Assembly: GCF_031834595.1 (NCBI RefSeq)
Contig: NZ_CP115541.1
Coordinates: 868,001 to 932,000, forward strand
Reading direction: 5' to 3'
Source of the DNA: Stenotrophomonas oahuensis
GTDB lineage: Bacteria > Pseudomonadota > Gammaproteobacteria > Xanthomonadales > Xanthomonadaceae
Length of the DNA: 64,000 nucleotides
The notes under the pieces are model-generated. The model was given only the letters and a program-made list of their open reading frames with translations, ran no database searches and was not told the DNA's origin. Made by a program: the position numbers and the translations under genes. Shown piece by piece: positions 8,316 through 17,673 of the stretch. Every line of letters begins with the position of its first letter. Position 1 is the stretch's first letter.

Positions 8316-9680
8316 TCAGTACGCGAACTGCGAGAACACCGGGTCCACGTTCTGGTTCCACTCGCCGTGGTACAGCGCCAGCTTGCGTTCGGCCGGGGTC
8401 AGGCCGGACTCGACGATTTCCTGCAGGACGTCGAGGAAATGGCTCTCATCCTGGCCGTCGGCATTGCGTGCGGCGCGGCGCTGCAGGCCGGCCACTGCGA
8501 TCTTCACTGCCTCGCGGGCCAGGTCGCGCACGGTGCCGTTGCGGAACGGCAGGTTCATGGCCTGGCGCGGCACGCCGTCGCGTAGCGCATGACGCTCGAG
8601 CAGACTGAAGTCCTTGACCAGATCCCACGCCGCGTCCAATGCAGTCTCGTCGTACAGCAGGCCCACCCAGAACGCCGGCAACGCACACAGGCGGCTCCAC
8701 GGGCCGGCGTCGGCACCGCGCATTTCCAGGTACTTCTTCAGGCGCACTTCCGGGAACGCGGTGGTCATGTGGTCGGACCAGTCGCGCAGCGTCGGCAGCG
8801 CACCCGGCAGCACCGGCAGCTTGCCCTGCATGAAGTCGCGGAAGCTCTGTCCACTGGCATCGTGATAGACGCCATCGCGGTAGGAGAAGTACATCGGCAC
8901 GTCGAGCAGGTAGTCCACATAGCGCTCGTAACCGAAACCGTCTTCGAACACGAAGTCCAGCATGCCGGTGCGGTCGGCGTCGGTGTCGGTCCAGATGTGC
9001 GAACGGTAGCTGAGGTAACCGTTCGGCTTGCCCTCGGTGAACGGCGAATCGGCGAACAGCGCCGTGGCAATCGGCTGCAACGCCAGCGACACGCGGAACT
9101 TCTTCACCATGTCCGCTTCGGTGGCGTAATCCAGGTTGACCTGCACCGTGCAGGTGCGGGTCATCATGTCCAGGCCCAGCTGGCCCACCTTCGGCATGTA
9201 CTCGCGCATGATCCGGTAGCGGCCCTTCGGCATCCACGGCATGTCCGCACGCGACCACTTCGGCTGGAAGCCCATGCCCAGGAAGCCCAACTGCAGTTCC
9301 GCCGCCACCTGTGCCACCTCGTTGAGGTGGGTGCCGGTTTCCACGCAGGTCTGGTGGATGCTTTCCAGTGCCGCGCCAGACAGCTCCAGCTGGCCTGCCG
9401 GTTCCAGCGTCACCGATGCGCCGTCACGGACCAGCGCGATGGTGCGGCCGCCTTCCTGCACGGGCTCCCAGTTGAAGCGGGTCAGCCCGTTGAGCAGCGC
9501 CTCGATGCCGCGGTCGCCGTCGAACGTCGGCGGACGCAGGTCATCCAGGCGGAAGCCGAACTTCTCGTGTTCGGTGCCGATGCGCCAGTGCGCCTTGGGC
9601 TTCTCGCCGGAGGCCAACGTGGCGACCAGTTCATTGCGGTCGGTGATCGGCGTCTCGGCGACGTGGCTGGGGCTCGACAA
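8316..9680 (-). CDS. gshA: Glutamate-cysteine ligase (plant/proteobacterial GCS2 type)
   Basis: About 454 residues. The protein joins glutamate and cysteine with ATP, the first step of glutathione synthesis, in the cytoplasm. [16 protein letters not shown] at the N-terminus and [12 protein letters not shown] are signatures of the class shared by plants and many proteobacteria, distinct from the E. coli GshA class. Length fits the family. Homology begins at about [13 protein letters not shown]; the nearest start is TTG at 9680 ([11 protein letters not shown]), with an ATG at 9800 the alternative, which would add a low-complexity extension. The gene is followed by palindromic elements and a terminator. 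Confidence 0.93.
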   Translation of the reverse strand: MSSPSHVAETPITDRNELVATLASGEKPKAHWRIGTEHEKFGFRLDDLRPPTFDGDRGIEALLNGLTRFNWEPVQEGGRTIALVRDGASVTLEPAGQLELSGAALESIHQTCVETGTHLNEVAQVAAELQLGFLGMGFQPKWSRADMPWMPKGRYRIMREYMPKVGQLGLDMMTRTCTVQVNLDYATEADMVKKFRVSLALQPIATALFADSPFTEGKPNGYLSYRSHIWTDTDADRTGMLDFVFEDGFGYERYVDYLLDVPMYFSYRDGVYHDASGQSFRDFMQGKLPVLPGALPTLRDWSDHMTTAFPEVRLKKYLEMRGADAGPWSRLCALPAFWVGLLYDETALDAAWDLVKDFSLLERHALRDGVPRQAMNLPFRNGTVRDLAREAVKIAVAGLQRRAARNADGQDESHFLDVLQEIVESGLTPAERKLALYHGEWNQNVDPVFSQFAY

Positions 9681-9858
9681 GGGCAGGCTCGCAGAATTCG
9701 GGGCGGGGGAACGGGATGTGGGGCTGGGGGCCCGGCATCGCAAGGGCGCACTATATCGTGGTGCCCGCGTGCATCGTGTCACCGTGGCGGGTTGCTGCAT
9801 TCCACCGGATGCCCCTTGACGCTGCCCCGGGCCGCGCCGGGCCGCCTACACTGTGGGC

Positions 9859-10695
9859 ATGGCACTCACTCCCACCCTGCCCGACCCCGGCCTGCTGGCC
9901 GAGATTGCCACCCTGGCCGACTGCCAGCGTGCCGAGGGCTATGCCTGCATCACCGCCCGGCGCGAACACGGCGCGTCATCGGTGGAGATTCCACAGCCGC
10001 AGTTCGCCATTCTGCTGCAGGGGCGCAAACAGGTCAGTACCGCGCAGCAGTCAATGACCTTCGTGCCCGGCGATCTGTTCCTGATCACCCAGCGCTGCCG
10101 TATCGATGTGGTCAACATCCCCGACCCGGCCAGCGGCCTTTACCTGAGCGCGATTGTGCCGCTGTGCAGTGAAGCGCTGAGCGCGGCGCGCACGCTCTGG
10201 AACGAACCGCTGCCCGCTGCCGGCCTGCCGCTGGCACAACTGGCGCTGGATGCACATGCCGACACCCTGCGACAGTGGCGTGCGGCACTGGAACGTGGCC
10301 ACTACACCGAAGCACGGCTGGCCTTGGCTACCTTGATCGTGGCGTTCTGCCGCGGTGGCCACGGCAGCCTGCTGCTGGCCCCGGAGCCGAGCCTGGGCGA
10401 ACGCCTGCGTGATCTGATCGCTGCCCAGCCCGAGCGCGACTGGCAGTCGCATGACTTTGAAAGTCACCTCGGCATGAGCGGGGCCACCCTGCGCCGACGC
10501 CTGGCCAGCGAGCAGCTGAGCGTGCGTGAACTCATTGCCGACGCGCGCCTGGCCTATGCCATGCAACTGCTCTACACCACCCGCCTGCCGCTGAAGACGG
10601 TGGCCGCGCGCGTAGGGTATCGCTCGCTGGGCAGTTTCAACCGGCGCTTCGCTGCCCGCTATGGACTGGACCCGGCGGAGATTGGCAACAGCTGA
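9859..10695 (+). CDS. AraC-family regulator with AraC_N domain
   Basis: A 278-residue regulator. The N-terminal effector domain contains FAILLQGRKQV and FVPGDLFLITQ, resembling AraC_N proteins. The C-terminal ~100 residues form the AraC DNA-binding unit (LGMSGATLRRRLASEQLSV and AARVGYRSLGSFNRRFAARY). ATG 9859 is preferred to a GTG two codons earlier. It is followed 99 bases later on the same strand by an exported MBL-fold hydrolase, a plausible but unproven target. It is diverged from gshA across 178 bases. Confidence 0.87.
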   Translation: MALTPTLPDPGLLAEIATLADCQRAEGYACITARREHGASSVEIPQPQFAILLQGRKQVSTAQQSMTFVPGDLFLITQRCRIDVVNIPDPASGLYLSAIVPLCSEALSAARTLWNEPLPAAGLPLAQLALDAHADTLRQWRAALERGHYTEARLALATLIVAFCRGGHGSLLLAPEPSLGERLRDLIAAQPERDWQSHDFESHLGMSGATLRRRLASEQLSVRELIADARLAYAMQLLYTTRLPLKTVAARVGYRSLGSFNRRFAARYGLDPAEIGNS

Positions 10696-10794
10696 GGTCG
10701 GCGAGCAGTTTGCGCGGCATTGTGAGCGCATCACGCGAAAGGATGCCGGCAGCATGGGGCTGTCGCGGCGGTGCCGCATTGCCAGGAGGCTTTC

Positions 10795-11781
10795 ATGGCC
10801 GGTTTTTCAATTCGTGGGTTGGTCTGCTTTGTTGCCGGGCATGGCCCGGCACTACTGTTGGCGGGGGTGGCACAGGCTGCGACAGGCCATGTGGTCGAAC
10901 AGCAGGTGCCAGGTGTTTACCACCAGCAGATCGGCACCTTGCAGGTCACGGCCCTGTTCGATGGCACCGTGGCGCTGGGCCGGCAGGAACTGGTCGGCAT
11001 TGAACCCGGCGCGGTGACCCGCCTGCTCGATCACCGCTACGTGCCCGAAGACGGCAAGGGCCTGCAGACCGCGGTCAATGCCTATCTGGTGCAAAGCGGC
11101 CGGCATCTGACCCTGGTCGATACGGGCACAGCACAGTGCTTCGGTCCCGGCCTGGGCCAGGTGCTGGGCAATCTACGCGCGGCCGGTTATGACCCGGCCG
11201 AGGTCGACGATGTGCTGCTGACCCACGCCCACCCGGACCACCTGTGTGGCCTGCTCGATGCCAATGGCAAAGCGGCCTACCCCAACGCCACGGTGTGGCT
11301 GTCGCAAACCGACGCGGACTATTGGTTGAACCCGGCCAGCGAGGCGACCGCACCGCAAGGGGTGCGCTTCGCCTTCGCCCTGGCCCGCAAAGCCGTCGCG
11401 CCGTATGACGCCGCCGGCAAGGTCAGGCGCTTCAGCGCAGGGCAGGCACTGCCTACCGGTGTGACCGCACTGGACAGCCAGGGCCACACCCCCGGCCATG
11501 TGTCCTGGCAGCTGGACGGCGGCAGCCAGCAGCTGCTGGTGTGGGGCGACATCGTGCACTTCCACGCGGTGCAGTTCGCGCAGCCAACGGCCAGCTATGA
11601 GGCTGATAGCGACAGGACTGCGGCGATTGCCAGCCGCCGCGCGATGATGACGCAGGCGGCCGACCACGGCTGGTGGGTGGCGGGTGCGCACCTGCCCTTC
11701 CCGGGATTGGGTCATGTGCGACACGAAGGCGACGCCTTCGCGTGGGTCCCGGGCGAATTCGCGCCGTTGCCGGCGCGGTGA
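10795..11781 (+). CDS. Exported MBL-fold metallo-hydrolase (methyl parathion hydrolase-like)
   Basis: A 328-residue protein starting with a hydrophobic signal-like segment ending AGVAQAA, then a metallo-beta-lactamase domain. The zinc motif is H144-A-H146-P-D148-H149, with DSQGHTPGHVSW and WGDIVHFH supplying the further metal ligands. The pattern resembles the exported methyl parathion hydrolase branch of the superfamily, which also contains lactonases. GGAGG precedes ATG 10795. The substrate is unknown; a lactone or ester is most likely. SMAG repeats follow the gene. Confidence 0.85.
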   Translation: MAGFSIRGLVCFVAGHGPALLLAGVAQAATGHVVEQQVPGVYHQQIGTLQVTALFDGTVALGRQELVGIEPGAVTRLLDHRYVPEDGKGLQTAVNAYLVQSGRHLTLVDTGTAQCFGPGLGQVLGNLRAAGYDPAEVDDVLLTHAHPDHLCGLLDANGKAAYPNATVWLSQTDADYWLNPASEATAPQGVRFAFALARKAVAPYDAAGKVRRFSAGQALPTGVTALDSQGHTPGHVSWQLDGGSQQLLVWGDIVHFHAVQFAQPTASYEADSDRTAAIASRRAMMTQAADHGWWVAGAHLPFPGLGHVRHEGDAFAWVPGEFAPLPAR

Positions 11782-11788
11782 TTGCGAG

Positions 11789-11844
11789 GGTATCGACCAA
11801 CGGTCGATACCTACCGGTGGTAGCGCCCGACCGTTGGTCGGGCG
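11789..11844. repeat. SMAG-type inverted repeat pair
   Basis: A minus-oriented GTAG hairpin (11789-11815, loop around CGACCAACGGTCG) is followed by a plus-oriented GTAGCGCCCGACCGTTGGTC hairpin (11820-11844). This is a typical tail-to-tail REP dimer in a convergent intergenic gap. Confidence 0.85.
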
Positions 11845-11851
11845 GTCACGG

Positions 11852-12475
11852 TCATGCGGCCTCGGGGGCCGGCTTGTTCAAACCCAGCCAGCCACCGATG
11901 ATGCCGCGCGCCTCGTCCACGCCCTGGCGGGCCGGGCCGGAGAAGGTCTGCACGCTCACGGTGTCGCCGAACGAGGACTGCAGGTCCTTGCGGACCTTCT
12001 GCAGGGCAATGCCCTGCTGGCCACGGCCGAGCTTGTCGGCCTTGGTCAGCAGCGCGTGCGCCGGCAGGCCGCGCTGCACGGCATAGCCCAGCATCTGCCG
12101 GTCGTAGTCCTTCAGCGGGTGACGGATGTCCATCACCACCACCAGCCCGCGCAGGGCCTCGCGGGTGCGGAAGTACTGGTCGATGAAGGCCTGCCAATGC
12201 GCCTGCAGGTCCAACGGCACCTTGGCATAGCCGTAACCGGGAAGATCGACCAGCTTGGCCTCCGGGGTGACCTCGAAGAACACCAGCTGCTGGGTGCGGC
12301 CGGGGGTCTTGGAGACCCGGGCCAGGCTGTTCTGGCGGGTCAGGGCATTGAGGGCGCTGGACTTGCCAGCATTGGAGCGACCGGCAAAAGCCACTTCGGC
12401 CCCGACGTCGTCCGGCAATTGCCGGATGTTGTGGGCCGAAAGCAGGTAATGGGCGCGTTCTAGGAGCAGTGACAT
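11852..12475 (-). CDS. engB: Ribosome-biogenesis GTPase EngB/YsxC/YihA
   Basis: A 207-residue TRAFAC GTPase needed for assembly of the large ribosomal subunit. Motifs are G1 GRSNAGKSS (residues 32-40), G2 threonine in KTPGRTQ, G3 DLPGYGYAK (77-85) and G4 TKADK. Length is typical. ATG 12475 starts at MSLLLERAHYLL; a further ATG two codons upstream is possible. The gene is divergent to cytochrome c4, an arrangement common in pseudomonads and xanthomonads. Confidence 0.95.
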   Translation of the reverse strand: MSLLLERAHYLLSAHNIRQLPDDVGAEVAFAGRSNAGKSSALNALTRQNSLARVSKTPGRTQQLVFFEVTPEAKLVDLPGYGYAKVPLDLQAHWQAFIDQYFRTREALRGLVVVMDIRHPLKDYDRQMLGYAVQRGLPAHALLTKADKLGRGQQGIALQKVRKDLQSSFGDTVSVQTFSGPARQGVDEARGIIGGWLGLNKPAPEAA

Positions 12476-12629
12476 GTGCATAGGATCGCATGTCCGGGCC
12501 GGATGCGCCGCTGCCGGGCGGTTTTTGCCGCACTGCCGCGTTGACCCCGGCGCAAACCGGCATGGATAATCGGCCGATCCCCGCGGGTGCACCCTGTACC
12601 TGCCAGGCCGGTCCACACGGAGCTTCCGC

Positions 12630-13412
12630 ATGCGCCATGCTCGCGTTCTTGCCGTTTCCGCTGTTGCTGTATCGCTGTTGGCCGCTGTTGCGGTCGCCCA
12701 GACCTCGATCACCCCGTTGCCCGACAACGCGCCGGTGAAGACCGCCTCGCTCGAGGTTGATTTCAGCAAGACCACCTGGGGTGACCCCAAGGCCGGCCAG
12801 ACCAAGGCCGCGGCCTGTGCGGCCTGTCATTCGGCCGACGGCAACTCCACGGTGGAGATGTACCCCAGCATTGCCGGCCAGAGCGAACGCTACGTGGCCC
12901 AGCAGATCGCGCTGATCGCCAACGGCCAGCGCAGTTCCGGTGCCGCGGCAGCGATGGTGCCGTTCGTGCAGGACCTCACCCCGCAGGACATGCGCGACAT
13001 TGGTGCCTTTTTCTCCACGCAGAAGGCCAGCGCCGGGCTCGCCGACGACGGCGTGGTCGCCGAAGGCCCCTACAAGGGCCTGAAGTTCTACGAGATCGGC
13101 CAGCAGCTCTATCGCGGCGGCGACGCCCAGCGCGGCATTCCGGCCTGCATGGCCTGCCACGGGCCCACCGGGGCCGGTAATCCGGGCCCGGCCTACCCGC
13201 ACATTGGCGGCCAGCACGCCAGTTATGTGGCGCGCCGGCTGCAGGAGTACCAGGCCGGGGTGACCCAGGAAACCGACAAGGCCCACTTCCAGATCATGGC
13301 CAGCATTGCCAAGTCGTTGACCGAACAGGAAATCCAGGCACTGGGCAGCTACCTGCAGGGGCTGCACAACCGTGCCGACGACGTCGCTGGCGTGCCTGCC
13401 CGCGCGCCCTGA
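12630..13412 (+). CDS. Dihaem cytochrome c4
   Basis: A 260-residue periplasmic protein with a signal peptide (cleavage near AVAQ) and two c-type haem sites, CAACH (63-67) and CMACH (173-177), in two similar domains, the cytochrome c4 architecture. It carries electrons towards terminal oxidases. CGGAG precedes ATG 12630. The spacer after residue 24 and the methionine-bearing stretches fit the family. The gene ends before a strong terminator, and the dsbA pair follows, as is usual in related genomes. Confidence 0.93.
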   Translation: MRHARVLAVSAVAVSLLAAVAVAQTSITPLPDNAPVKTASLEVDFSKTTWGDPKAGQTKAAACAACHSADGNSTVEMYPSIAGQSERYVAQQIALIANGQRSSGAAAAMVPFVQDLTPQDMRDIGAFFSTQKASAGLADDGVVAEGPYKGLKFYEIGQQLYRGGDAQRGIPACMACHGPTGAGNPGPAYPHIGGQHASYVARRLQEYQAGVTQETDKAHFQIMASIAKSLTEQEIQALGSYLQGLHNRADDVAGVPARAP

Positions 13413-13473
13413 ACCGTTCGCCCGCGACCGACGGCAGGTGCGCCTGCCGCTTCGGCAGGGTATGTTCCCCTTC

Positions 13474-13502
13474 ACGCCGGCATCAGGCCGGCGTTGTTTT
13501 TT
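13474..13502 (+). terminator. Rho-independent terminator after cytochrome c4
   Basis: Perfect 8-bp stem ACGCCGGC/GCCGGCGT with loop ATCAG (13474-13494), followed by TGTTTTTT. It separates the cytochrome c4 gene from dsbA and overlaps the probable promoter region of the latter. Confidence 0.85.
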
Positions 13503-13515
13503 CCGATGGAGATGG

Positions 13516-14166
13516 ATGTTGAAGACGTTGATCCCGCGCCTGATGCTGTTGCTGCTGGCTGTGACCCCGCTGGCCGCACTGGCCACCCCCGCCGCGCCGC
13601 TGGTCGAAGGCACCGACTACAAGGTGCTGGCCCAGCCCGGCACGTTCGCCCCCGCTGCGGGCAAGATCGAAGTAGTGGAGGTGTTCGGCTATACCTGCCC
13701 GCATTGCGCGCATTTCGAACCGAAGCTGGAAGCCTGGGCGAAGAAGCTGCCCAAGGACGTCCGCTTCACTCCGGTGCCGGCCGCGTTCGGCGGGCCGTGG
13801 GATTCGTTCGCCCGTGCCTACTACGCCGCCGAAGAGATGGGCGTGGCCCAGCGCAGTCATGCGGCCATGTTCAAGGCACTGCACGAGCAGGGTTCGCTGC
13901 CGATGCAGAACATCGCGCCGGACGAACTGGCGACGTTCTACCAGGCGTATGGCGTTGAACCGGAGAAGTACATCGCAGCGCTGAAGAGCGATGCGGTGGA
14001 ACAGAAGCTGGCCGCTGCACGCGCCTTCGCCCGCCGCACCCAGATTCCCGGCACGCCGTCGATGATCGTCAACGGCAAGTACCTGGTTACCGGTGATACC
14101 TTCGACGACCAGCTGCGCATCGCCAGCGCCCTGATCGCCCGCGAACGCGCCGGCAAGGCTCGCTGA
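13516..14166 (+). CDS. dsbA: Thiol:disulfide interchange protein DsbA
   Basis: A 216-residue periplasmic oxidase with a signal peptide (LLLLAVTPLAALA) and a thioredoxin fold. The active site is C61-P-H-C64, the dipeptide of E. coli DsbA, and the cis-proline loop is GTPSMIV. It introduces disulfides into exported proteins. ATG 13516 has GGAG 5 bases upstream. A second DsbA-like gene follows after 109 bases with closely related sequence (VEGTDY, cis-Pro loop and NGKYLV motifs shared), indicating tandem duplication. Confidence 0.94.
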   Translation: MLKTLIPRLMLLLLAVTPLAALATPAAPLVEGTDYKVLAQPGTFAPAAGKIEVVEVFGYTCPHCAHFEPKLEAWAKKLPKDVRFTPVPAAFGGPWDSFARAYYAAEEMGVAQRSHAAMFKALHEQGSLPMQNIAPDELATFYQAYGVEPEKYIAALKSDAVEQKLAAARAFARRTQIPGTPSMIVNGKYLVTGDTFDDQLRIASALIARERAGKAR

Positions 14167-14275
14167 ACCGTCACACCTCCTGCACGCGGCGGTGCGCCGA
14201 CCGCGTGTCATCATTTCCCCCTGGCCGGCGCATGACGCACCGGCCTTCCCCTGCTCAATTGCTGGAGATGCTTCC

Positions 14276-15106
14276 ATGAAGACCCGTTTCGCCCTCGCCC
14301 TGATGGCTCTGCTGCCGATCCTGGCCGCCTGCCAGGCCAAGGACGGCACCGAGAACACCGCCACCCCGGCAGCCCCGGCCACCACCGAGGCCCCGGCGGA
14401 AGCCACCCCGGACACCACCGCGGCCAGCGGCGAGACGGCAGCAGCGGAAACCGCAGCGGCCGAAGCGGGCGCACAGGCTGAGACCACCGCGCCGGCAGCG
14501 GCACCGGCAGCGTCCAAGCCGGTCGGCCCGGAGCCGGTGGAAGGCACCGACTACGTGGCACTAAAAGCGGGCGCGCCGTTCGCCCCGGCCACCGGCAAGA
14601 TTGAAGTCGCCGAGATCTTCGGCTTCGTCTGCCCGGCCTGCAATGCGTTCCAGCCGAAGATCGCGGCGTGGAAGGCCGGCCTGCCGAGCGACGTCAACTT
14701 CGTCTATGTGCCGGCCATGTTCGGCGGCACCTGGGACAACTACGCCAAGGCCTTCTACGCTGCGCAGAACCTGGGCGTTGAAGAAAAGACCCACGACGCG
14801 CTGTACGCCGCGATCCACGTCACCCAGGAGCTGAAGGGCGAACGCGGTCGTGATTCCGTGGAAGACATCGCCGCCTTCTACGCCAAGCACGGCGTGGACG
14901 CGAAGAAGTTCCTGGCCGAAATGAACGGCTTCTCGGTCAACGGCCAGACCAACAAGGCCAAGCAGTTCGCGCAGCGCAGCGAGATCACCGGCACCCCGTC
15001 GGTCATCGTCAATGGCAAGTACCTGGTCAAGGGCAAGAGCTTTGACGACATGCTGCGCATTGCCGACCACCTGATCGCCCGCGAGCGCGCTGCCAAGGGC
15101 GGCTGA
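14276..15106 (+). CDS. DsbA-like lipoprotein
   Basis: A 276-residue protein with a lipoprotein signal (LLPILAAC, acylated Cys19), a ~65-residue linker rich in Ala, Thr, Pro and Glu (20-85), then a DsbA-type thioredoxin domain. The active site is C119-P-A-C122 instead of CPHC, which should alter redox potential. The cis-proline loop is GTPSVIV. The linker would let a membrane-tethered oxidase reach into the periplasm. GGAG lies upstream of ATG 14276. It is a tandem paralogue of the preceding dsbA. Confidence 0.88.
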   Translation: MKTRFALALMALLPILAACQAKDGTENTATPAAPATTEAPAEATPDTTAASGETAAAETAAAEAGAQAETTAPAAAPAASKPVGPEPVEGTDYVALKAGAPFAPATGKIEVAEIFGFVCPACNAFQPKIAAWKAGLPSDVNFVYVPAMFGGTWDNYAKAFYAAQNLGVEEKTHDALYAAIHVTQELKGERGRDSVEDIAAFYAKHGVDAKKFLAEMNGFSVNGQTNKAKQFAQRSEITGTPSVIVNGKYLVKGKSFDDMLRIADHLIARERAAKGG

Positions 15107-15129
15107 GTTCGAACGCAACAAGAGAAACC

Positions 15130-15900
15130 GTGGTGACAACCCCCAACACCCGGACCCTGCGTCTGCTGACGGCCAACATCCAGGCCGGCTCCAGTACCCG
15201 CCGGTACAGCGACTACGTGACCCGCAGCTGGTCACATGCGCTGCCGGCGGGACGCAAACGGTCCAGCCTGGATGCAATTGCCCAGCTGGCCCGTGGTCAT
15301 GACATCGTCGGCCTGCAGGAGGCCGACCCCGGCAGCCTGCGCTCGGGCTTCACCAACCAGACCCACTACCTGGCCGAGCGCGCCGGCTTCAACTACTGGA
15401 GCCACCAGCCGAACCGCCGCATGGGCGGGGTGGCCTCCAGTGCCAATGGCCTGCTCAGCAAGCTGGAGCCGGTCGAAGTCCAGGACCACGCCCTGCCCGG
15501 CCGCATTGGCGGGCGCGGCGTGTTGCTGGCCAAGTTCGGCGAAGGCAACGAAGGCCTGCTGGTGGCCGTGGCGCACCTGTCACTGGGCACGAATTCTCGG
15601 ATGTCGCAGTTGGCTTTCATCGGCGAGCTGTTGAGCGACCATCCCAATGCCGTGCTGATGGGCGACTTCAACTGCCTGGCCGACCGTCCGGAAATGCAGG
15701 CGCTGTACCAGAAGACCACCCTGCAGCCCCCGGGCTGCGCGGTGCCGACCTTCCCCAGCTGGCGGCCGGATCGGGCGATTGACCATATCCTGCTGAGCAG
15801 CAATCTGCAGCAGCGCAGCGCAGAAGCGGTACCGGCGGCGTATTCGGATCACCTGGCGCTGGCGATGGAGATTGAAGTGCCAGCGCACGTGGTGCGCTAG
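15130..15900 (+). CDS. Endonuclease/exonuclease/phosphatase-family protein
   Basis: A 256-residue protein of the EEP superfamily (DNase I fold). Visible motifs are LRLLTANIQAG near the start, DIVGLQEADPG with the metal-binding Glu, LMGDFNCLADRPE with catalytic Asp and Asn, and the closing YSDHLALAMEIE with the catalytic His. Members are phosphodiesterases acting on nucleic acids, phospholipids or inositol phosphates, and the substrate is not predictable here. No signal peptide is seen. The start is a GTG at 15130 or 15133, 24 bases after the DsbA-like gene. Confidence 0.88.
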   Translation: MVTTPNTRTLRLLTANIQAGSSTRRYSDYVTRSWSHALPAGRKRSSLDAIAQLARGHDIVGLQEADPGSLRSGFTNQTHYLAERAGFNYWSHQPNRRMGGVASSANGLLSKLEPVEVQDHALPGRIGGRGVLLAKFGEGNEGLLVAVAHLSLGTNSRMSQLAFIGELLSDHPNAVLMGDFNCLADRPEMQALYQKTTLQPPGCAVPTFPSWRPDRAIDHILLSSNLQQRSAEAVPAAYSDHLALAMEIEVPAHVVR

Positions 15901-15928
15901 GCAACGCCTGGATCTGGCATCGCGGCGG

Positions 15929-16798
15929 TCAGGTATTGATCGGCATCTGCGTCGGCTTTGCGGTCAACGTGCTGCCCACCGACGCCATGACCGTGCACCC
16001 AATCGCTGCCCACTGCAGCGCGGTCAGATGCTCGGCGAGCAACCCCATCGCCAGCAACGCGGCCACCGCCGGCTCCATGCTGATCAGAATGCCGAACGTC
16101 TCCTTCGGCAGCCGCTTGAGCGCCATCATCTCCAGCCACATCGGAATCGCGCTGGAGACAATCGCCACGCCGAGCCCGAACAGCAGGATCCTCGGGTCCA
16201 GCAACGCCGCACCCGCATGCGCCACGCCGACCGGCACCACCACCAGCGCGGCAGCACACATGCCCAGTGACACGGTGTGCCCGGCCGGCAGATGCCCGGC
16301 GCGCTTGCCGAAGATGATGTACATCGCCCAGCACGCCGCCGCGCCCAGCGCGAACATCACCCCGGTGGGGTCCAGCGGCTCGCCGTGACCCAGTGGCAGC
16401 AACAGCAGCAGCCCGGCCACCGCGCAAGCCACCCACACAAAATCGATCGGCCGGCGCGATGACCACATCGCCACCGCCAGCGGACCGCAGAATTCAATCG
16501 CCACCGCGATCCCGAACGGGATCGTACGCAGGGCCATGTAGAACAGCAGGTTCATCGCGCCGAGGGTCAGGCCATAGCGCAGAATCGCGCCGCCATCGGT
16601 GCGGCTGGTGGTCCAGCGCCACGGTCGGAATACCGCCAGCAGGACCAGTGCGGAGAAGCCGACGCGCAGCGCGCTGGTGCCTTGGGCACCGATCAAGGGA
16701 AACAGTTGTTTGGCGAACGAGGTGCCGACCGCGAGTGCGGTGACGGAGCCCAGGACGGCCAGAACGGGAAGCAGGGAGGCGTGGCGGGAGGTCGACAT
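15929..16798 (-). CDS. rhtA: EamA-family exporter, RhtA-like
   Basis: A 289-residue drug/metabolite-transporter protein with about ten transmembrane helices and two EamA repeats. Motifs such as FAKQLFPLIGAQGTSALRVG, MNLLFYMALRTIPFGIAVAI and ISMEPAVAALL are those of RhtA, the inner-membrane threonine/homoserine exporter. Actual substrate range may differ. ATG 16798 is used; an alternative lies 12 codons upstream without homology. The gene is convergent to the EEP-family gene and preceded by a palindromic repeat pair. Confidence 0.87.
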   Translation of the reverse strand: MSTSRHASLLPVLAVLGSVTALAVGTSFAKQLFPLIGAQGTSALRVGFSALVLLAVFRPWRWTTSRTDGGAILRYGLTLGAMNLLFYMALRTIPFGIAVAIEFCGPLAVAMWSSRRPIDFVWVACAVAGLLLLLPLGHGEPLDPTGVMFALGAAACWAMYIIFGKRAGHLPAGHTVSLGMCAAALVVVPVGVAHAGAALLDPRILLFGLGVAIVSSAIPMWLEMMALKRLPKETFGILISMEPAVAALLAMGLLAEHLTALQWAAIGCTVMASVGSTLTAKPTQMPINT

Positions 16799-16853
16799 CG
16801 CGGGAGGATAGAGCCGAATGGGTGGCTCGACCACATCTGGTGTCGGATCTGCC

Positions 16854-16922
16854 GTAGTGACACGCCATGCGTGTCATCGCGGTGCCAGATACCACGCGGT
16901 GACACGCATGGCGTGTCACTAC
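16854..16922. repeat. SMAG-type inverted repeat pair (GACACGC subfamily)
   Basis: Perfect 23-base inverted arms at 16854-16876 and 16900-16922, each GTAG followed by a TGACACGC/GCGTGTCA hairpin. The right arm contains the stop codon of the following VOC-family gene. Confidence 0.85.
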
Positions 16923-17401
16923 GGGCCTTTTACCGCCGCTTCGATGCCAGCCACATCAATCTTCGTCATTGTCATCATCGCCTCGAACGCGCGCTTGGCC
17001 ACCGCCGGATCGCTGCTGGTAAACGCCTCGGTCAGCGCTCGCGGGGTGATCTGCCAGGACAGCCCCCACTTGTCGCGGCACCAGCCACAGGCACTTTCCT
17101 GCCCACCGTTGCCGACAATGGCATCCCAGTAGCGGTCAGTCTCGGCCTGATCATCGGTGGCGACCTGGAACGAGAACGCCTCGCTGTGCTTGAACGCAGG
17201 CCCGCCGTTCAAGCCGATGCAGGGAATGCCCAGCACGGTGAAATCCACGGTCAGCACATCCCCCGCCTTGCCGGCCGGGTAATCCGACGGGGCGCGGTGT
17301 ACCGCGTTGACCGCGCTGTCCGGGAAGGTGGCTGCATAGAAAGTGGCCGCGTCCAGCGCGGTGCCGTCGTACCAGAGACAGATCGTGTTCTTGGCAATCA
17401 T
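16919..17401 (-). CDS. VOC-family protein (PhnB/3-demethylubiquinone-methyltransferase-like fold)
   Basis: A 160-residue VOC protein of the PF06983 type. Features are KNTICLWYDGTALDAATFY at the start, GLNGGPAFKHSEAFSFQV in the middle and CGWCRDKWGLSWQITP near residues 105-120, all signatures of that branch. Despite database names it is not a methyltransferase, and its role is unknown. The final residues and TAG stop fall inside a SMAG-type repeat, so the native C-terminus may have been altered. The gene stands alone on the minus strand. Confidence 0.85.
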   Translation of the reverse strand: MIAKNTICLWYDGTALDAATFYAATFPDSAVNAVHRAPSDYPAGKAGDVLTVDFTVLGIPCIGLNGGPAFKHSEAFSFQVATDDQAETDRYWDAIVGNGGQESACGWCRDKWGLSWQITPRALTEAFTSSDPAVAKRAFEAMMTMTKIDVAGIEAAVKGP

Positions 17402-17492
17402 CAGGGCGCTCCCGCCGGTGGAATGCCCGCCATCCTGCCCCCCAGGATGTTAAGACCGGGCCAGAAGCGCGACTGGGTGTCGCATTGCGCCT

Positions 17493-17511
17493 GACAATGA
17501 TTCGCATTAAC
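17493..17511. promoter_or_regulatory. Candidate Fur box
   Basis: Nineteen bases from 17493 (GACAATGATTCGCATTAAC) match the classical Fur consensus at 14 of 19 positions. The site is about 160 bases upstream of the siderophore-receptor start, where iron repression would be expected. Confidence 0.65.
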
Positions 17512-17673
17512 ATAGTGTGATCCCGTTCGCACCAGGAAGGCGCGGCGGCGATCAGTAGCGAGCCCGGTGCTTTGGATTCAAGGCCCAGCCACGACCTGCC
17601 CCCACCTATTTCGCGCACCGCCTGGCTCAGCGTGGAGAGTTGCCTGGCGCGCGCCGCTGCCCAGGAACCGCTG

